Position numbers and translations under genes: made by a program. From Perkinsus chesapeaki (lineage: Eukaryota; Perkinsozoa; Perkinsida; Perkinsidae), in NCBI GenBank assembly GCA_013115145.1, contig JAAPAO010000050.1, positions 38,784-102,783 on the forward strand: 64,000 nt of DNA, read 5' to 3'. How positions within the stretch are numbered: position 1 is the stretch's first letter; every line of letters starts with the position of its first letter. Positions 26,701 to 39,649 of this stretch are shown one piece after another. The notes beneath the pieces are model-generated. The model was not told where the DNA came from. It did not search any database and worked only from the letters and a program-made list of their open reading frames with translations.

Positions 26701-29120
26701 AGGCTACCAAGGGACCTAAGCGTAATAGAGGGCCAGGGGATAGTGAAATTTATTCCTCCAAGATGCATGTCTTCCAAGGCTGCAATGAGTTGGTGATGAG
26801 CGTGTATGTCATGCCGGAACCCTCTGAGGCTCACAAATTTTACAGCCTTTTTCAGCCCCTTTTTTCTTCTTGAAAAGTATAATCACACAGTGTGATTCAC
26901 ACTGCGATAATCACAGATGAACAGGCCTTCTTCAGACTTACTTTCTCTATGGAGAGACACGGTATACGTTTCTGGCTTATGGAGCAGACCGGTACAACCA
27001 CAGCCGTATACTTCTGCGATATCCCCGAGCTCTCTCTCCTTGGATACCCCCACAATGTCGAGACCCGTCCCATTCTCAGCAACTGTCATCTCCGATTGCC
27101 GGGTAATGCCAATCTATAGCGTATCGTTTGCGCGGCTACCATAAACAATCTCACTTTAAGCGGCCTCCGAATCTTGAGCATCCGTAGGATATCTGTTTGC
27201 ATTGTACAGTCGACAGGCATATCTGAGTAACAGTTCAAATGCTCATACACGATTAAATATCCCGACCTGATACGGTCTCAATAAGATCTCCCGGGCGCAA
27301 GCCCATCCGCCTAGCAGCACTACCAAGTTCTACCCTCTTCACTCGTATACGGTCATCGCGACAGCACCAGTCGAAAGTCGCACCAATTCCTGATAAAGGG
27401 TTACCCGCGACTGGCAACATCAGGAAGGGACTCACCTGTGGACGACCTATCTGGAGATTCAGTGAGCTTCATCGTATAATGCAGCGATCCACCGATCTTC
27501 GGCTTCTCTATCTGCAACTGTGATGATTCCGGCAGACCGCCCTTGAGCAGCTTCTCCTTGCGGCAGACAAGAGCCCTCTCGAAGACAAATACCTGAGGAA
27601 GCAAATATAAATTACAGCCACCACAACTGAGGAGCCATAGGGGCGCGTCGAATGCTCCAGAACTATGCATTTGAGGTTTCTTCTTGGGAAAATATTTCCG
27701 AACTAAATTCCCGTCGTATCCGGGATTCCTAAAACAATTTAATAACGCTATATGTCTTCCTCCGATGAGAGGCCTTAACTAGCCTTAACGCAGTGGTCCA
27801 TGATGAGAGACCTACCGCCTCATAGTCAGTGGCACGCAGAGCATCAGAGAGGTCATCGCCAAACTTCCCATCGACAGAGATCAGGCGGTCACCAATCATC
27901 ACAGTTTCGCCTTTCGTAGACTTGTTGTATAACCTGCATAAAACTCATTCAGAGACTCTTCCAAAACTAGTGCTCACCACAGGGGGCTTTTCTTAGTGAT
28001 CTTGGACAGTACTCGATGACCGGCGCCCCAAAATTGAGGATCCCAATTGAACCCCCAAGGAACTTCGCAGCTAACATTTGCCAAATTGCCGTTCGACCAG
28101 GAGCGAGAGGCCACCTTTTGCGCTGTAGGATTACACTGTACTGAAATGACCCCTCAGAGGGCGAGAATTTCGGGGCTGTAGGTGCCCGCTGATGCTCTTT
28201 CTTCTCGAGGCTGAGCCACTTGGATGTCCGGGGAACTGCAGAGACAGTATTGATCGCCGTAATGATATTTTCTTGTGCCAAAATAAAGCCGAAGAATGCC
28301 CAAACACTTACAGAATGGATCAACCTCCTTTTCGGCAATCTCTCTGGCAGCTGAAATTACAAAACATATCAACCAACGAACAGGCCAATGCTCACCTTCC
28401 AGCCTCTTCCGTTTTAGCCTTTCCTTCGCCTCATTTGCCTTGGCTCTCTCAAAGGCTTCTATTGCCTGAGCACGAAAAGGATGGCGCCGAAGAGAGCGTA
28501 GCCCCGCGGTGAAGTTACATCGAGCTCTCGCCGCTCCTGTTCCCTCATCTTTCTGTAGTGCGACTCTAGAAGCTTCCGTAAGTACCCGGCGTGGGAATCA
28601 ACGTACTTCTCTTGCTGAAGCAGCAGAAGGTAATAGCGTTCCAAACCGCAATGGGCCGCGTGAGACTTCTGGGAGTCAAATTTATTAACATCTATCCAGC
28701 CGGCAAAGCCTACTCACTTTTGCGCTGAGTTGCTATCAGAAAATCGTGCCGCTTAATTGCCAGTTTCTACGCCCCAACAGAACGCGGTCTCATCAACAAT
28801 TTTTCACGCCTTACCGAGCGGGCGAGAGAGTCCTCGAGTGACGTCACGGGTATCTTCATAGGAGCCGTGACTCCAGGGACGACAGAGCCGATCTGCAGCA
28901 GAAGCTCTTGTTAACTGAATATCTTTCAATCTCACAGTAAAAGCCTCTTGGACTTCCTTTATATTTTCAGCAACTCTTTTACTGTCTTTCGTGACGTCTT
29001 CAAAAAGTAACCGCTCGTTTATACCTGCAATGCAGACGTATCCTCAGAAAGCCACTCCCCCAGGTAGTCCTGGCGAATTTCCAGTCTTAAAGTTCTCACG
29101 CAACTAAATCCCCCCGGAAG
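23717..29120 (-). CDS. multi-PDZ scaffold-like protein with N-terminal coiled coil
   Basis: A multi-exon gene; the limits are approximate. The 5' part (about 29.1-28.4 kb) encodes helical, charged segments (ERLLFEDVTKDSKRVAENIKE; LLESHYRKMREQERREL; AKANEAKERLKRKR) likely to form coiled coil. Then follow at least seven divergent PDZ-like modules, recognised by a G-phi-G-phi or WG(L/I/F) strand, an I/V-x-x-V strand, GSPA/GSAA and GD.I..V(N/D)G: for example GSIGILNFG with GDRLISVDG near 28.0-27.8 kb, GSAARRMGLRPGDLIE near 27.3 kb, WGFVWD near 26.5 kb, DPWGLLIDP with QSVNG near 25.7-25.5 kb, GFGDCLVSVNG near 25.3 kb, WGLSL with GDRII near 24.5 kb, and DPWGISF with GDRIVLVG near 24.1-23.9 kb. The last exon ends at 23717. 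A scaffold role is inferred; individual exon edges need transcripts. Confidence 0.65.
26881..26904. repeat. chained 1-nt-spacer palindromes
   Basis: AATCACAC-A-GTGTGATT (26881-26897) overlaps CAGTGTGA-T-TCACACTG (26888-26904), another alternating chain of inverted copies. Confidence 0.9.
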
Positions 29121-29959
29121 AGAGATAAGTGAATTTACTATGGCTAATTGATGAGGGCGGCGGTTCTGAGACTAAGGCGAGGAGGGCCAAGTTGGCCCGG
29201 CCAACATATATTGGAACACCGCGATATACGCTGCTGTTGCCGTGAAGCACAAAATCGACCAAGATGATTGTGGGTTGTAGCCAAAGCTAGGCTTAAGTCA
29301 TTCTGTTTGAATCATTCGATGTATAATCGAGATCCTATCTCATTTATCTAAAGTATTGTGTTGATACTTAGACTATAGCCGTTCCCAATATACCAGAGAT
29401 GCATGTCCTCCGTGATTCAGTCCTGGTGGACTAGTAGTCCTACTTACGTAATGGAAGCCAAAGATTGCTACTAGTCAGCAACCATCCATCAAAGACTCCG
29501 GTTACATCTACCAGTCGACCTCCTCGGACACCCTCTTGGCACTCTGAAAGGGAAGTTCCCGACAAGAAGATGCCCACTATCATTGCTTACTATCTTCCAG
29601 TTGGGGAGAATTCCGGAAGGCAACTCCCTCGCGGTAAATGCATACAAACTTCATACCATGCTTTGATGAGATTCCACAATGACTTCCCTCAGATGCTTTT
29701 GGCAGCCTCGTATCTAGCCATTGCACTCATACCGACACCAAATATGTCGAGCCCGGCAGCCTACTTGCTTTGCTGTGTGGTGGTCCAGTGGGCCACGATA
29801 AAGTCCTGAACGACGAGACAGCTGTGAGAAGATATATACAATGATTCCCGCTAATGTCATTTGCGCTCCCGTGGGCTGGATTTTTCCCGAGTAGTACGGA
29901 GGACATCTGCCCCAACTCCAGCACGCGACAGAGGAGAGTAGCATACAGTCTTTCTTTGT

Positions 29960-30847
29960 TAACCAACCCGATCCGTCGTGCCTCTTGAACTAACGGCTCA
30001 GGCGATCACATTATGAGACCGGCGTCACGCAGGCGGCATGATAAATCACATTGGCGTCCCAAGTCAGCACAAGAGCTTTACAACGATAAGTGCTGTTAAG
30101 GAAATTTCCATCTTACTTGTGCTTCCCTCGTTTCTCCGGTATTGCGCGTCGAATGAACAGATCGAGATATACCGGCGCGCTCTCGTCGGAAAAGTATGTC
30201 CACCATCCGCGGGGTTTCTTTCCATAACCGTCCGTGACCATGAAGACCTATCAGGACAGCAGCTGCTCCGAAATGGAGAACTTTCTTTACCGCAATGCAG
30301 GCTGTGTAAGCTCTCCGAGCTGGAAGGCCCACGACAGTTGCCTCGGTGTCGGCATACGCGGCAGCAGATTGAACGGAGCGACGGCCAGTGCGAGCATCCA
30401 CACATTGCCAGCTGCCACCTGCAAAGGCACCCAACCGAAATCATATATCTATGAAAGTCTTGATAGTGTGGCGATACAATCTTAAGATTCCATTCTATTA
30501 GCAAGGAGACATTCGTGAGGAACGCGTTCCTAAATGAAAAGCAATTTACCTTCTTCTTTAACGCATAGTGCATATGCCTTTGGTTTCAATGTCAAATTCA
30601 GACTGGATGCTTCGGTCCAGCTGGCTCTAGTGTCCTCTAACCCAGGACACTTCCACTCCCTTCCACCTGCCCAGGTGATATAAAGAGTGTCCCGTATAGG
30701 TTGTATCTGCCACAACGACCGTTCCTTGCACGCCGTTCCTGATTTCGTTACCACTGGCCGCCTGGGCCTCGGCAATGGTGGCATTTCCGGCTTAGCGCCA
30801 ACAGGCATGCTATCACCGTTATGTTCGATCGAAAGGGTATCGTGCAT
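29960..30847 (-). CDS. FN3-like domain protein, partial model
   Basis: Exons run from an ATG at 30847 (MHDTLSIEHNGDSMP, then a proline-rich segment) through a conserved-looking stretch with LWQIQPIRDTLYITW, spliced at a GTAAATTG donor near 30549 to GGSWQCVDARTGRRSV and LPARRAYTACIA. A further 43-nt intron leads to VFMVTDGYGKKPRGWW. The W...L...Y.A strand pattern suggests a fibronectin-III-type fold. The 3' end is not resolved. This could be the 5' part of the PDZ gene to its left rather than a separate gene. Confidence 0.4.
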
Positions 30848-30877
30848 TATTTTTTGACAAAAAGAGAAACACAGCAA

Positions 30878-31266
30878 CTGCTCAGCAGTCTCTCATAATA
30901 GCACCGGGAAAAAGTGAAGAATAGTACTTTTAAGAAGTATGTTAGGAGTTGGTAGTTGGCATACGGAAGTTGAGTCGACGATACGGCTGCTCTATATTGT
31001 TTCATGACACATAATTTCTATACAAACCACAACTGCTATTTGATCGGCCTAAATGATTCAGTTACTCGACAACTCGCCGAGGCTCAGTTACTCGTAGTAA
31101 TCATTATACGGTATTAAGAAATATTCTATTTAAGGCATACTCAACGTTGCTTCACAACGTCCTACAGCAAGTCAGTAGGCCTAAACGTTCACCAATAATA
31201 TCAGTCTAACAGATCTACCACTAGCTCATTAACAACTCAAGTATGGCAGCAGAAGGCTACATCAGC
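30878..31266. other. no gene recognised
   Basis: AT-rich spacer with no supported frame, between the FN3-like start and the 3' end of the cyclic-nucleotide-binding-like gene. Confidence 0.35.
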
Positions 31267-33893
31267 TCATAACCAGTTCATGCCGAGACCACTGAATGTC
31301 ACTCTGCCATCCCCTTCCACGACCGCTGCAGTCTCATCTCGAGCACGCCGTATCACCATGATGCCGTGTAATAACCAACAACGTAGGCCACTTAGACGAA
31401 GTTGCGGACCATATGTCGGGGTAGCATAGATGACTGTCTCTCTCTCACCCTTCCGGCAAAAGCCTCCTTTTTCCGCCGCCATACAGAGTCCCGGCGCAAC
31501 CGAGCAATCAAATTATTCCGTGCCTAAGAGTTGGTAATACATAAGAACGCCAACTCGGGCGAGGTTTATCTCTCAAATCTAGAAGAACCACACATTTCTA
31601 GAGCAACTAACGTATTCCAACTGAACACCTCCACCGTACGAATGAGTACAAAGTGGTAGCAAATCCGTAACTGCCGCAAAGTGGTGCCAACGGTGACTAC
31701 TGATGAGTAACGACATATGGTCGGCAAGACAGCATTCGGAAAGTTGCATCGTTGCGTACAACAGGGCCAGCTTATTCCATATCGGACGCGGCGGCTTACT
31801 TCATCCCGTTCACTAGTGATCATTTCCACTAACGGTTTCATTCGCTGCGCTTGGTTAGCATCCGCCAAGTTAACTGGGGGAATAACAAGAAGCTCGCACG
31901 AGAGGGAAACCACTTCGCAGCGACATATGTGAGATACTCCCCAACCACCAACCAATGACTCCAAGCACAGGACATCTCCTGGGACCTAATAAAAGACAAT
32001 TACAAAAATTGCAGTGAACAGCTCGCTTGGTAGCATTAACAAATTCCGATACTTGATACTAGTTATATTCCTACTAGGTGGACCACACAGCGACAATCAC
32101 AGTGTGACTTGCTCGCGGGCTTCCCCTGCTTAGACCAATAGGACCGTATTGCTACAGAGCATATCCTGCCTCAACAACAACAGTATAGGCACTAAATCAT
32201 CTTGGTTCGAATAGATACCAAACAGTGCCATTATCGGCGGTGGGCTACCGTCATACACAGACGGTGTAATCCACGCTGGCTCCTACTGTACATATCTTCC
32301 AATATCTCGACCCAGGATTTTTTATATAATCAGACCATCTCCCAGGGATGATCCTTGCCACTAAAGCAAGCCAAACCCTCCACAGCTCTCTCTCGAGATT
32401 CGAGTACTACATATTTTGGGCAAAGCAAGGAGGCTAAACCGTAAAGCTAATGTAAGTAACTAACTATTTAGTAATCTAAATAAATAAGTAACTAACCGTG
32501 AAGCCTAATGTATACTCTAAGGGGCCATAGTAGCACTATCACCGAGGGGTTGCACAACAATAATGAATTAAAATCTCCCTAACGTAATGAGGTGGTAGAT
32601 GGACAATGAATTCGTAACCAGTCCCGGTTTTCTCTCCCCCACCAGTGTCGTCCTCCACTCCAACTTCTCCTCAGTCAGATATCTTTCGCTCATCATCCCC
32701 AGTGCCCGCAGAATCTCGTGTCTCACTGTCTGAGCCAGCGGGTTCGGTACGCTCAAGCCGAGCTTGTCAGTTCTCTTCAGGACTAGATCCTTATCAAAAT
32801 TCCCCATGCCGATCTTCAAGCAATCATCACTAACAACCTTCAGCTCAAGTTTCCCGCTCATCACAACAACCAGACCGGGTGGATGCTTTCCGCCGCACGG
32901 CTCAAACACTAATTCGTGCAATCGGTACTTCTTTTTTTCAAACACGTTTTCGACTTCGTATCCTCCGATCCCTGTAAACATCCGTGACACGTGCGGTTTC
33001 GAGAACAATGTCGCACAGTCGAATAAAAACGTGCTCAACTCGGCCGCTATGCTGAATCGCAAATTCTCCGCGACTTCGTGAAGCAGGCGGGAGAAGACCC
33101 ACGCAGGAATGACGATGATCTCCACGTGCTCCTGTCCCTCTGCAACATAAATCTCAGATCGAGTTCGGTCCGTCGGGTTGTCGCACAATATCCACTCTCC
33201 GGCACGCACGCCGCCTGTTCGCTCGTAATGAACCCGCCTATCGTCAGCCAGCGCAGCTAAGCCACCTTCGCCAGCAGAGCTATCATCTCGTACGGTTATG
33301 AAGCGATATCGACCGATCCTTCCATGCAGCACAAGGACCACGCAGATAGGGGAGCCCGCTATGGTTACAGGCAGACCAGGATAGCTAACACGAACTTCGC
33401 AAAAATGGACCACTTTCTCGATCATCTCTCGAGTGACCTGAAAAGGCGTTCTAGTCGGAGCTAGGCAGGTGGCCCTCCCTACACCAATGGACCCCAGCGG
33501 AGTCGTGCCGCCATATCTCACAAGGGAGTCGGACACCACCCGCCGCTCGGCCTCTGTGCTGCTGTCCTCATCCAGGAGCGATGTCGCAGTATGTCTCGCG
33601 AACCTTAGTCGTACCTGAAGGACTTCTAGTAACATCTCGTCTCGTGTTTAGCCGCGAGCCATCAAACACTCCGGGTGAGTATGTCAAACAACCGCATGCG
33701 CCACGCAGAACCGCTCCGAGGAAGCAGCGCCAAAATTTGGTTCAAATACTTCATCTGTCGGCGGCATCGCCGTCTCTTGAAATCGTTGACGATCACCTCC
33801 ACCATGATCGACAAGACGTCGACGAACCATGCTGATGCTACTGCCAGGAAGCTCCTTAGACTTACGCCGAGGGTTCTGAGATAACAGACTCAA
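31267..33893 (-). CDS. protein with repeated cyclic-nucleotide-binding-like folds
   Basis: Exon 1 starts at the ATG at 33893 (MSLLSQNPRRKSKELPG) and is spliced near 33.68-33.62 kb into a long exon ending near 32.57 kb. The long exon holds two jelly-roll, CRP/PKA-R-like modules: one around VVLVLHGRIGRYRF with AGEWILCDNP, one around YRLHELVFEPCGGKHPPG and VVVMSGKLELKVV. Farther on, 32.35-31.57 kb contains exon-like frames with a third partial module (PGDVLCLESLVGGWG, then CELLVIPP), and 31482-31267 is a last exon candidate. The canonical phosphate-binding cassette (GE.AL..N.PR) is not evident, so nucleotide binding is doubtful. The first 1.3 kb is more certain than the 3' half. Confidence 0.6.
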
Positions 33894-33989
33894 TCGTTAC
33901 GAAAACCGACGGTAAATAATTATCAAACTGAAAATATTAAAATGAAAAAAATAAACGAAAATGAAAAAATAAATATAAACAGATACGAG

Positions 33990-34073
33990 ATGAGATGACT
34001 CATCTCATGGAAGGATGGACATCATTGAGGAATTAAGGAAGGACCTCATCTGAGATGAAGTCCTTCCTTAATT
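33990..34073. repeat. two 1-nt-spacer palindromes between convergent gene ends
   Basis: ATGAGATGA-C-TCATCTCAT (33990-34008), and 34031-34073 with 21-nt arms, one mismatch, around a single G. They lie between the stop of the TPR-like gene and the start of the cyclic-nucleotide-fold gene. Confidence 0.93.
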
Positions 34074-34148
34074 AGTGTGAGGCAGGTGGACCGTTTAACT
34101 CCATAGTGCTGCAATTAATAAAATGTTACGGGTAAGATTAATTGCTTG

Positions 34149-36860
34149 TTAGTGCTCTGGAGGTGATTCTTGATTTAGGTGAAGAAGTAATATTACCACA
34201 CCACACAACGAACGCCCTTCGTTTACTTTAATTGCTTCATCTTCCATCATAGCCTCCAGCCGCAACTGTTCAATCCTATCCCTGGCCCATACAAAATCTG
34301 CCCACATCTGTGTCTCTCGAAGAAGGAGCTCTCTGAAACACGAACGATAACAGACGTTAGTGCTGCCAAAACTATAGACAGTATTCGATCCTTCTTTGCG
34401 ACAATTCCCCGTGTTAGAAGAGCATGAGTTACTGACACTGTTAAGGGCAGTATCCTTCTCTAGAGGACCTCATCATTTCCAAGCAAAATTCACGTTGTAC
34501 CTCGGAACTATGATTATATTTCAATGAGCCTAGATGAGTGGCGTAACCTGCACATCCTCGTATTGGCTGCTGTCCTTCAGTAAAGCAGACGTCTTCGAAC
34601 TTCAACATCCATACTACCGTTTCTGCCTGAGTCCAGATTTCCCTCGTCCTCTCTGCCGAGCCGGCTCAATAAAAGGCGGCAACGTTTTCCGCGCAGCAGT
34701 AAGGCGAAGAATCATCAATTGTAATGGTGGTGATGTATGATCGCTATCTGTCGCACATGATACCAACCACCACAATCTAACCAAACCTACCATCGTTGCC
34801 GAGTATGAACGACTTGACTGCCGCGTCAGCTGACTTAAAAGCCGACTGGTAATCTCCCAGTCTCATAGAGCACACGGCCAAGTTAAACATCAATACGGAT
34901 TCCACCACCTTCCCTCCGTTAAGCTTTTTTATCCGATCAATGCACCACTGGAATACAAGCCTCGCTCTCTGAGGAACGATCCTCCAAAGCTGCCTTGCCA
35001 GGATTCCTCACCTGAGCGTTTTTCAACCTCTCCATAGCGCACCCCAACGTCCCCATTAGCTCGACGAGGAGCTCCTCGGTGTCTCGAGCCTCCTCCTTCG
35101 CAATTCCCATTGTACTCGCCAAGACGTTGTATCGCTCCGCTTCTGACTGACTGCGGCACACCGTAGCAACCTGAAGTCCCAGAAAGATACGCCTCTATTA
35201 CGTGCACTAGGCCATTGTACAGAATGATCGAAAAAACCGAACAGCTCGCTTGCTGCGAAGTCCGCAGAGATAGATGCTTTTGTGACTTCTGTGATCGACA
35301 ACGTCCAAACCCACTACTCGGGAAGAATCGCTACCGATGAGAATGCATTAAGCGCATCTTCTTGCAATAGAATTATATTATCTGTACAAATCTGCATTGT
35401 ACATAACAACCTTCAAGAACCATTCTTCCATGAGCCCCAATATATCTCAGAAACCTATACAGCTTATCGGGAATATTATACCAAAGTTCCTGGATGGATG
35501 TATCCGATCTGTCCTCTATAAGCACCTTCTATAAGTCTATCTGTATTGCTCCAGGATCGTAAGTTCATACATAGGGTCATCTTAGTCGACAAGAGATGTC
35601 GTAATCGAAATTTTCGCAGATTTCCCCGGCTTCTCAGTACAGTGGTAAACTACTTGTGAAATTTTCACTGCTCGACTGAAGAAAACTAGTAGACATCCCA
35701 ACACAGTTTTTCAAGTGTCCTCCGAACATCATCGTTCTTTCCCATAGTACTACCGCTTTCCTTCCAGTCTCATATACTCCCTCCCAATCGCCTTGGTGAA
35801 TCTTGTGGAACAACGGTCCTTTTTCTATCTTCCCTGGCAGCTCCGTGCGAGCATCAACCGCCAACTGTGGAGATGGGCCGATGACCGCAGGTATTAAATC
35901 GATCGGCAATGGCTGGAACCTAGTCATCCGCCCCGGGGCGCTTTTCGGACGAGCTCGCCTGACCGCCGAAGCTTTCGGGGAAGATCCCCGACGGAACAAT
36001 CGAAACGACTCGGTTCCAGACAGTGTGTTCCTCCTCCTGCGGTTTGTCGGAGTTAGTAAGAAAGGGGTACCCAACTGCATCACTAAGACGCAGAGAGAGC
36101 TCAGGAACAGCCTCAAGCCCAGCAGCCTTACCAGACACACTCAGCGAGCTCGATCGCCGTCGCTGCCCTTTCCTCGGTTGGAGCTTAGGCGAGCGGTTTC
36201 CTTTATCTTTCTTTTGTCTTCTTTCGAATTGATGAGTCTTGCTCCGTTTAGGCGCCTCTGCGGCCGGATCCTCGGCACTGTGTGGTTTCATATTTTTCTC
36301 CAAGAACAAGTGTTTTTCCCAACGAGCGTCCGCAAACTCCTTGCAGTGTTTGATCTGGCAGATCTCTTCGGGACGCGCCTCGACGAGATTGATCAGATCC
36401 ACAATGCGTGACTTCTCTATATCAGTTCTACTGATCGACCTCCTCCCAACACAACTGGGCAGTTCTCTCCGTCCAGCCGGTGTGGTATGAGGCCTCAAAG
36501 AGCCGGCACGTGAGATGCGAGACTGGCTGCGGTCTGCTGCTGCTGTGGCACGATTGCCGTGGCCGGTTAATGACGGCCTCGATCTCACAGGGCTTGTTCG
36601 AATGCTTCTTCTTGATACTATTGATCGTCTAACGAACGAAGAACAGACCAATGGGTAGTGGGGAACTGAGATGCGTTAAAGAGATAATTTTCGAAATCCG
36701 ATTGTAGGATCGTCTTCAACACGTTGAGTAGGATTCTAGAAATAACTAAAGGCCGTACGAGAAACAATTTAACAAGCACAAGCATATGACCCGATAGGTT
36801 AGTGACTTCTCACCTCGAACCCTCTCTGGACGATCCTCGAAGAGACACAAATGAAGACAT
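34149..36860 (-). CDS. TPR/coiled-coil protein with basic N-terminus
   Basis: Not assigned to a named family. Exon 1 is 36860-36814 (MSSFVSLRGSSREGS), joined to a long exon from 36636. This exon is arginine/serine-rich, then has VDLINLVEARPEEICQ and KHCKEFADARWEKHLF, then a basic linker. An intron near 35.93 kb leads to a segment ending in GPLFHKIHQGDWEGVYETG. Later exons carry helix-pair repeats of TPR type, clearest around 34.93-34.80 kb (VLMFNLAVCSMRLGDYQSAFKSADAAV), then WTQAETVVW and a final coil (RETQMWADFVWARDRIEQL) with stop at 34149. Several middle exon edges are unresolved. A scaffolding role is likely from TPR biology, but no partner can be named. Confidence 0.6.
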
Positions 36861-38944
36861 TTTTAAAGAGCTCGGCAGCTGAATGAAAAACGATAAGTAG
36901 CCGCCATTTCAAACCAGCGGCCGCGAGCGACAGAGAGAGAGAAGACAGAGTTTTCATGCTGCAGAATATCGGGCGCGCGAGATCCGTTTTGCGCTGGCAG
37001 TGCAGCTCTTGTCGCGTTCGCCCGTGAATACACACTAAAGTGTCACGGTCACAGTCGAGTCATAGAATACAGTATGTCTAAGTGAGGTTTACGAAGTAGA
37101 CAAGTTTAGTTGTGGTCGTCAATAAGCGGCACGCGTGCACGGACAGCACGTCGCGTGCACGCGTGACACAATCCTAGTGCGCTGTGCATGCAATTGCAGA
37201 AAGATACGGTGCTTCGAGGTTCGGGGCATCAGTGATTGTATCTCATATTAGGTTGTTTTCCACCGCGTTTTTGACCCACCCTCCTCTCCCGGGTTGGACC
37301 TTTTGAGTTTATGTTGCGAACATGGGTGTGTGTCTATGCTCGCAATTTAAACCCATAAGGTCGTGCACACCCTCGCGCCGCGGCGGCCAGTTTACGGGCA
37401 CATAGCCCATCCCTTGGCACGGTTTCCGGGCTTCGGGTTTCGGGCTACTGGTTGTTTACGGGTTCGCCGCTCGCTTGGGTGCACTGCGCTGCCCCATCCG
37501 CCTTCGTGAGAGAGAGTTGGTTGATGACGTAAAACTAACCGAGCCTTTTCCGGCGTTGGACTATAAACTCACGCACACAGAGATGTGAAACGGTTGATCG
37601 TTTTGTGGAGAGTCACAGGCGTCGCGAAATTTCGTGCTTGCGTTAATACCAAGCCGTCCGAAAATCTTCAGCAGTTCGGAAAATGCTGTCTGATTATCTT
37701 GCATTGTGAAATTGCGATCCTTATTCGCGAAATTGATGTCCCTATTTGCGAAAATGATTTCCTTATTCGCGAAATTGGTGACCTTGAACGCGAAATAGGT
37801 TTCTGAGAGGTACAGGTGAGAGAGGCGGTCTCCTTGGATTTACAATCAAGGCTTAACACTAACTCCGCCGCTTGCTTTAGGTTTAGAATCCTAGTCTGCA
37901 AGCAGGCACCGTCAGGAAGACAACAATGACGTGACTATTTTTCTGCCTCGGATGCTCAGATTATCACGAAACGAAGAGTGAAAACTCGTAGCTGTTAAGC
38001 GGAGTTGAAGGCGTTGTTAAGACTTCTCGACCCATCGCGACTGGATTCCTTAGGCTGTCTTACGACAAACTAAGGCTTTGTTACAAATCTGTCACTGATA
38101 AGTCTGTGCATCAGGATTGGGCATGAGTTATGCGAAGCTAACCAGCGCCCACAAGCACAGCTGTCTACTGTGCACAAATCGTCAGTAATCATTACTGATG
38201 ATGTATTATGCATCAGTCATTACAAATACAGGTAACGGAGCAATTGAAATTTCATGATGGGATGAATGCGGTCATAAACACAAAACATATCCGAAAATAT
38301 GCGATAGAAAGAGGATTTCACCGCGATGCAGGCTTGATTCAAGCCGCTTGAAGTTCAAGCCTTGAACGAATTATTCATTCGCCACGCCCCTAGCCACTAC
38401 TGTTGCGAGGATCCACGATGTGAATGAGCGCACAATCAAGGAATAAGCGGCACTCTGGCCCATAACGAAATAACTGTCAGTGCCAGGCTGACACTGCCTA
38501 CTAGTTGACAGTTCACTGATCGTTTTAAGATCCGAGGCAACGGGCCTTCGCTTGAGTGTCAGGGGTGTGGTGTCACCCCACTTATTTGCGGCGCCAACAC
38601 TATATGATTTCCGATCCACGAAATAGCCTAGGCTAGGCTTACCGCACAACTAGTGGGTGAGGGTGAGGTGGACATTTAACGGCCGGGAACAAGAGTTCCG
38701 GGGTTGAAACGTTCACTGAACGTGGTTCAGTCTAAACATGCAGTTTGTGAACTCATCTGCAATCCTTTCACAGTGTTGGAAGATACTGGAGCGATATTCG
38801 AAGAGCTCTATCGTCCGGTTGGAAGGTTATGGCGCGGAGGGCCTCCTTTGGCGACCGCCAAAAATAGCTTAAGAAATACCTCAAGCTCATTCTACTATTT
38901 TCATTCTGAACTCCTGGGGCTTTGCCAACTCAGTCTTTTCAGCC
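36861..38944. other. no firm gene; hairpins and weak ORFs
   Basis: Holds an 11-bp inverted repeat with a 14-nt spacer (CACGCGTGCAC, 37130-37165), a 1-nt-spacer palindrome TCAGTAAT-C-ATTACTGA (38182-38198), and a plus-strand frame at 37585-37806 whose end repeats a LIREI-type unit through near-identical TTATTCGCGAAATTG stretches. A 92-codon minus frame at 38371-38649 looks moderately protein-like but is unrecognised. Confidence 0.45.
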
Positions 38945-39649
38945 ATGTACTTCATCATCCGTATGCTCCCTCTCGTGTGCTTCCTGTGCACTAAGGCAGA
39001 GATAATGCTACAAGACGCCACAAATGGAGAAGGGTAGGGTATTCAGAGTCCGTAGTTGCTAAAGTCAACGTGACGCTGGTAACTAGTTTCTCTTCTCTCT
39101 TCTGTCACCACTCCTTGTGGCGACTGAGTCTCCGCGACTCCCTCGTTATTCCCATTCAACATCTTCAGGTACAATTCAAGCTCGCTAGCCGGCGCTGACG
39201 GTACAGAAAGGCGTTTGGTTCAGTTGCGAGCGTGTGTTTTGAAAATAGGTTCATGCTACGAGAAGCCTATCGGGAAGTGCTACTATAGCAGAATTGCTGG
39301 AGGTGTTGCGGGATGTCACTGCTCGCCACCGGCTCTAGTCGGATACACTACGGTATGTTCCTGTAGCTCGTGAACTAGAATAGTATGTTATTTCAGGCCG
39401 GGATGTTCGATATTGACTTCGTTGTTTGCACTACACCATGTGGTGGAAATACGTGTCCCAAAGCTCCTAAGGGGACGGGCAGTTGTACCAAAGTGTTCTC
39501 CAGATCGATGTGCGTTATCAACTGCAATGACGACGAAGTAGGGTATCATAAACGCCAGCTTCATGGATTCGGAGTGTCAGGACTGCCCAGAAGCTGCCGT
39601 ATGCCACAACTGGGGAGGAGCTACTAAGAGTTGCATGTACCGTCCCTAG
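38945..39649 (+). CDS. secreted 13-cysteine protein, copy B
   Basis: Five exons: 38945-39033, 39169-39200, 39249-39352, 39397-39537, 39581-39649. Total 435 nt and 144 residues, same phases as the other copies. Signal peptide MYFIIRMLPLVCFLC. Mature part: CYEKPIGKCYY, GCHCSPPA, VCTTPCGGNTCPKAPKGTG, CVINCNDD, DCPEAAVCHNWGG and the terminal CMYRP. The sequence TTTTCAGCC lies just before the ATG and would suit a trans-splicing acceptor if this organism adds a spliced leader. Function unknown; a secreted, disulfide-rich role is inferred. Confidence 0.87.

Noticed and set aside
36799-37035. Minus frame with a leader-like start (MKTLSSLSLSLAAAG)
   Set aside because: The ATG at 36860 in another frame splices cleanly to the downstream arginine/serine-rich exon, so this frame is probably 5' untranslated sequence.
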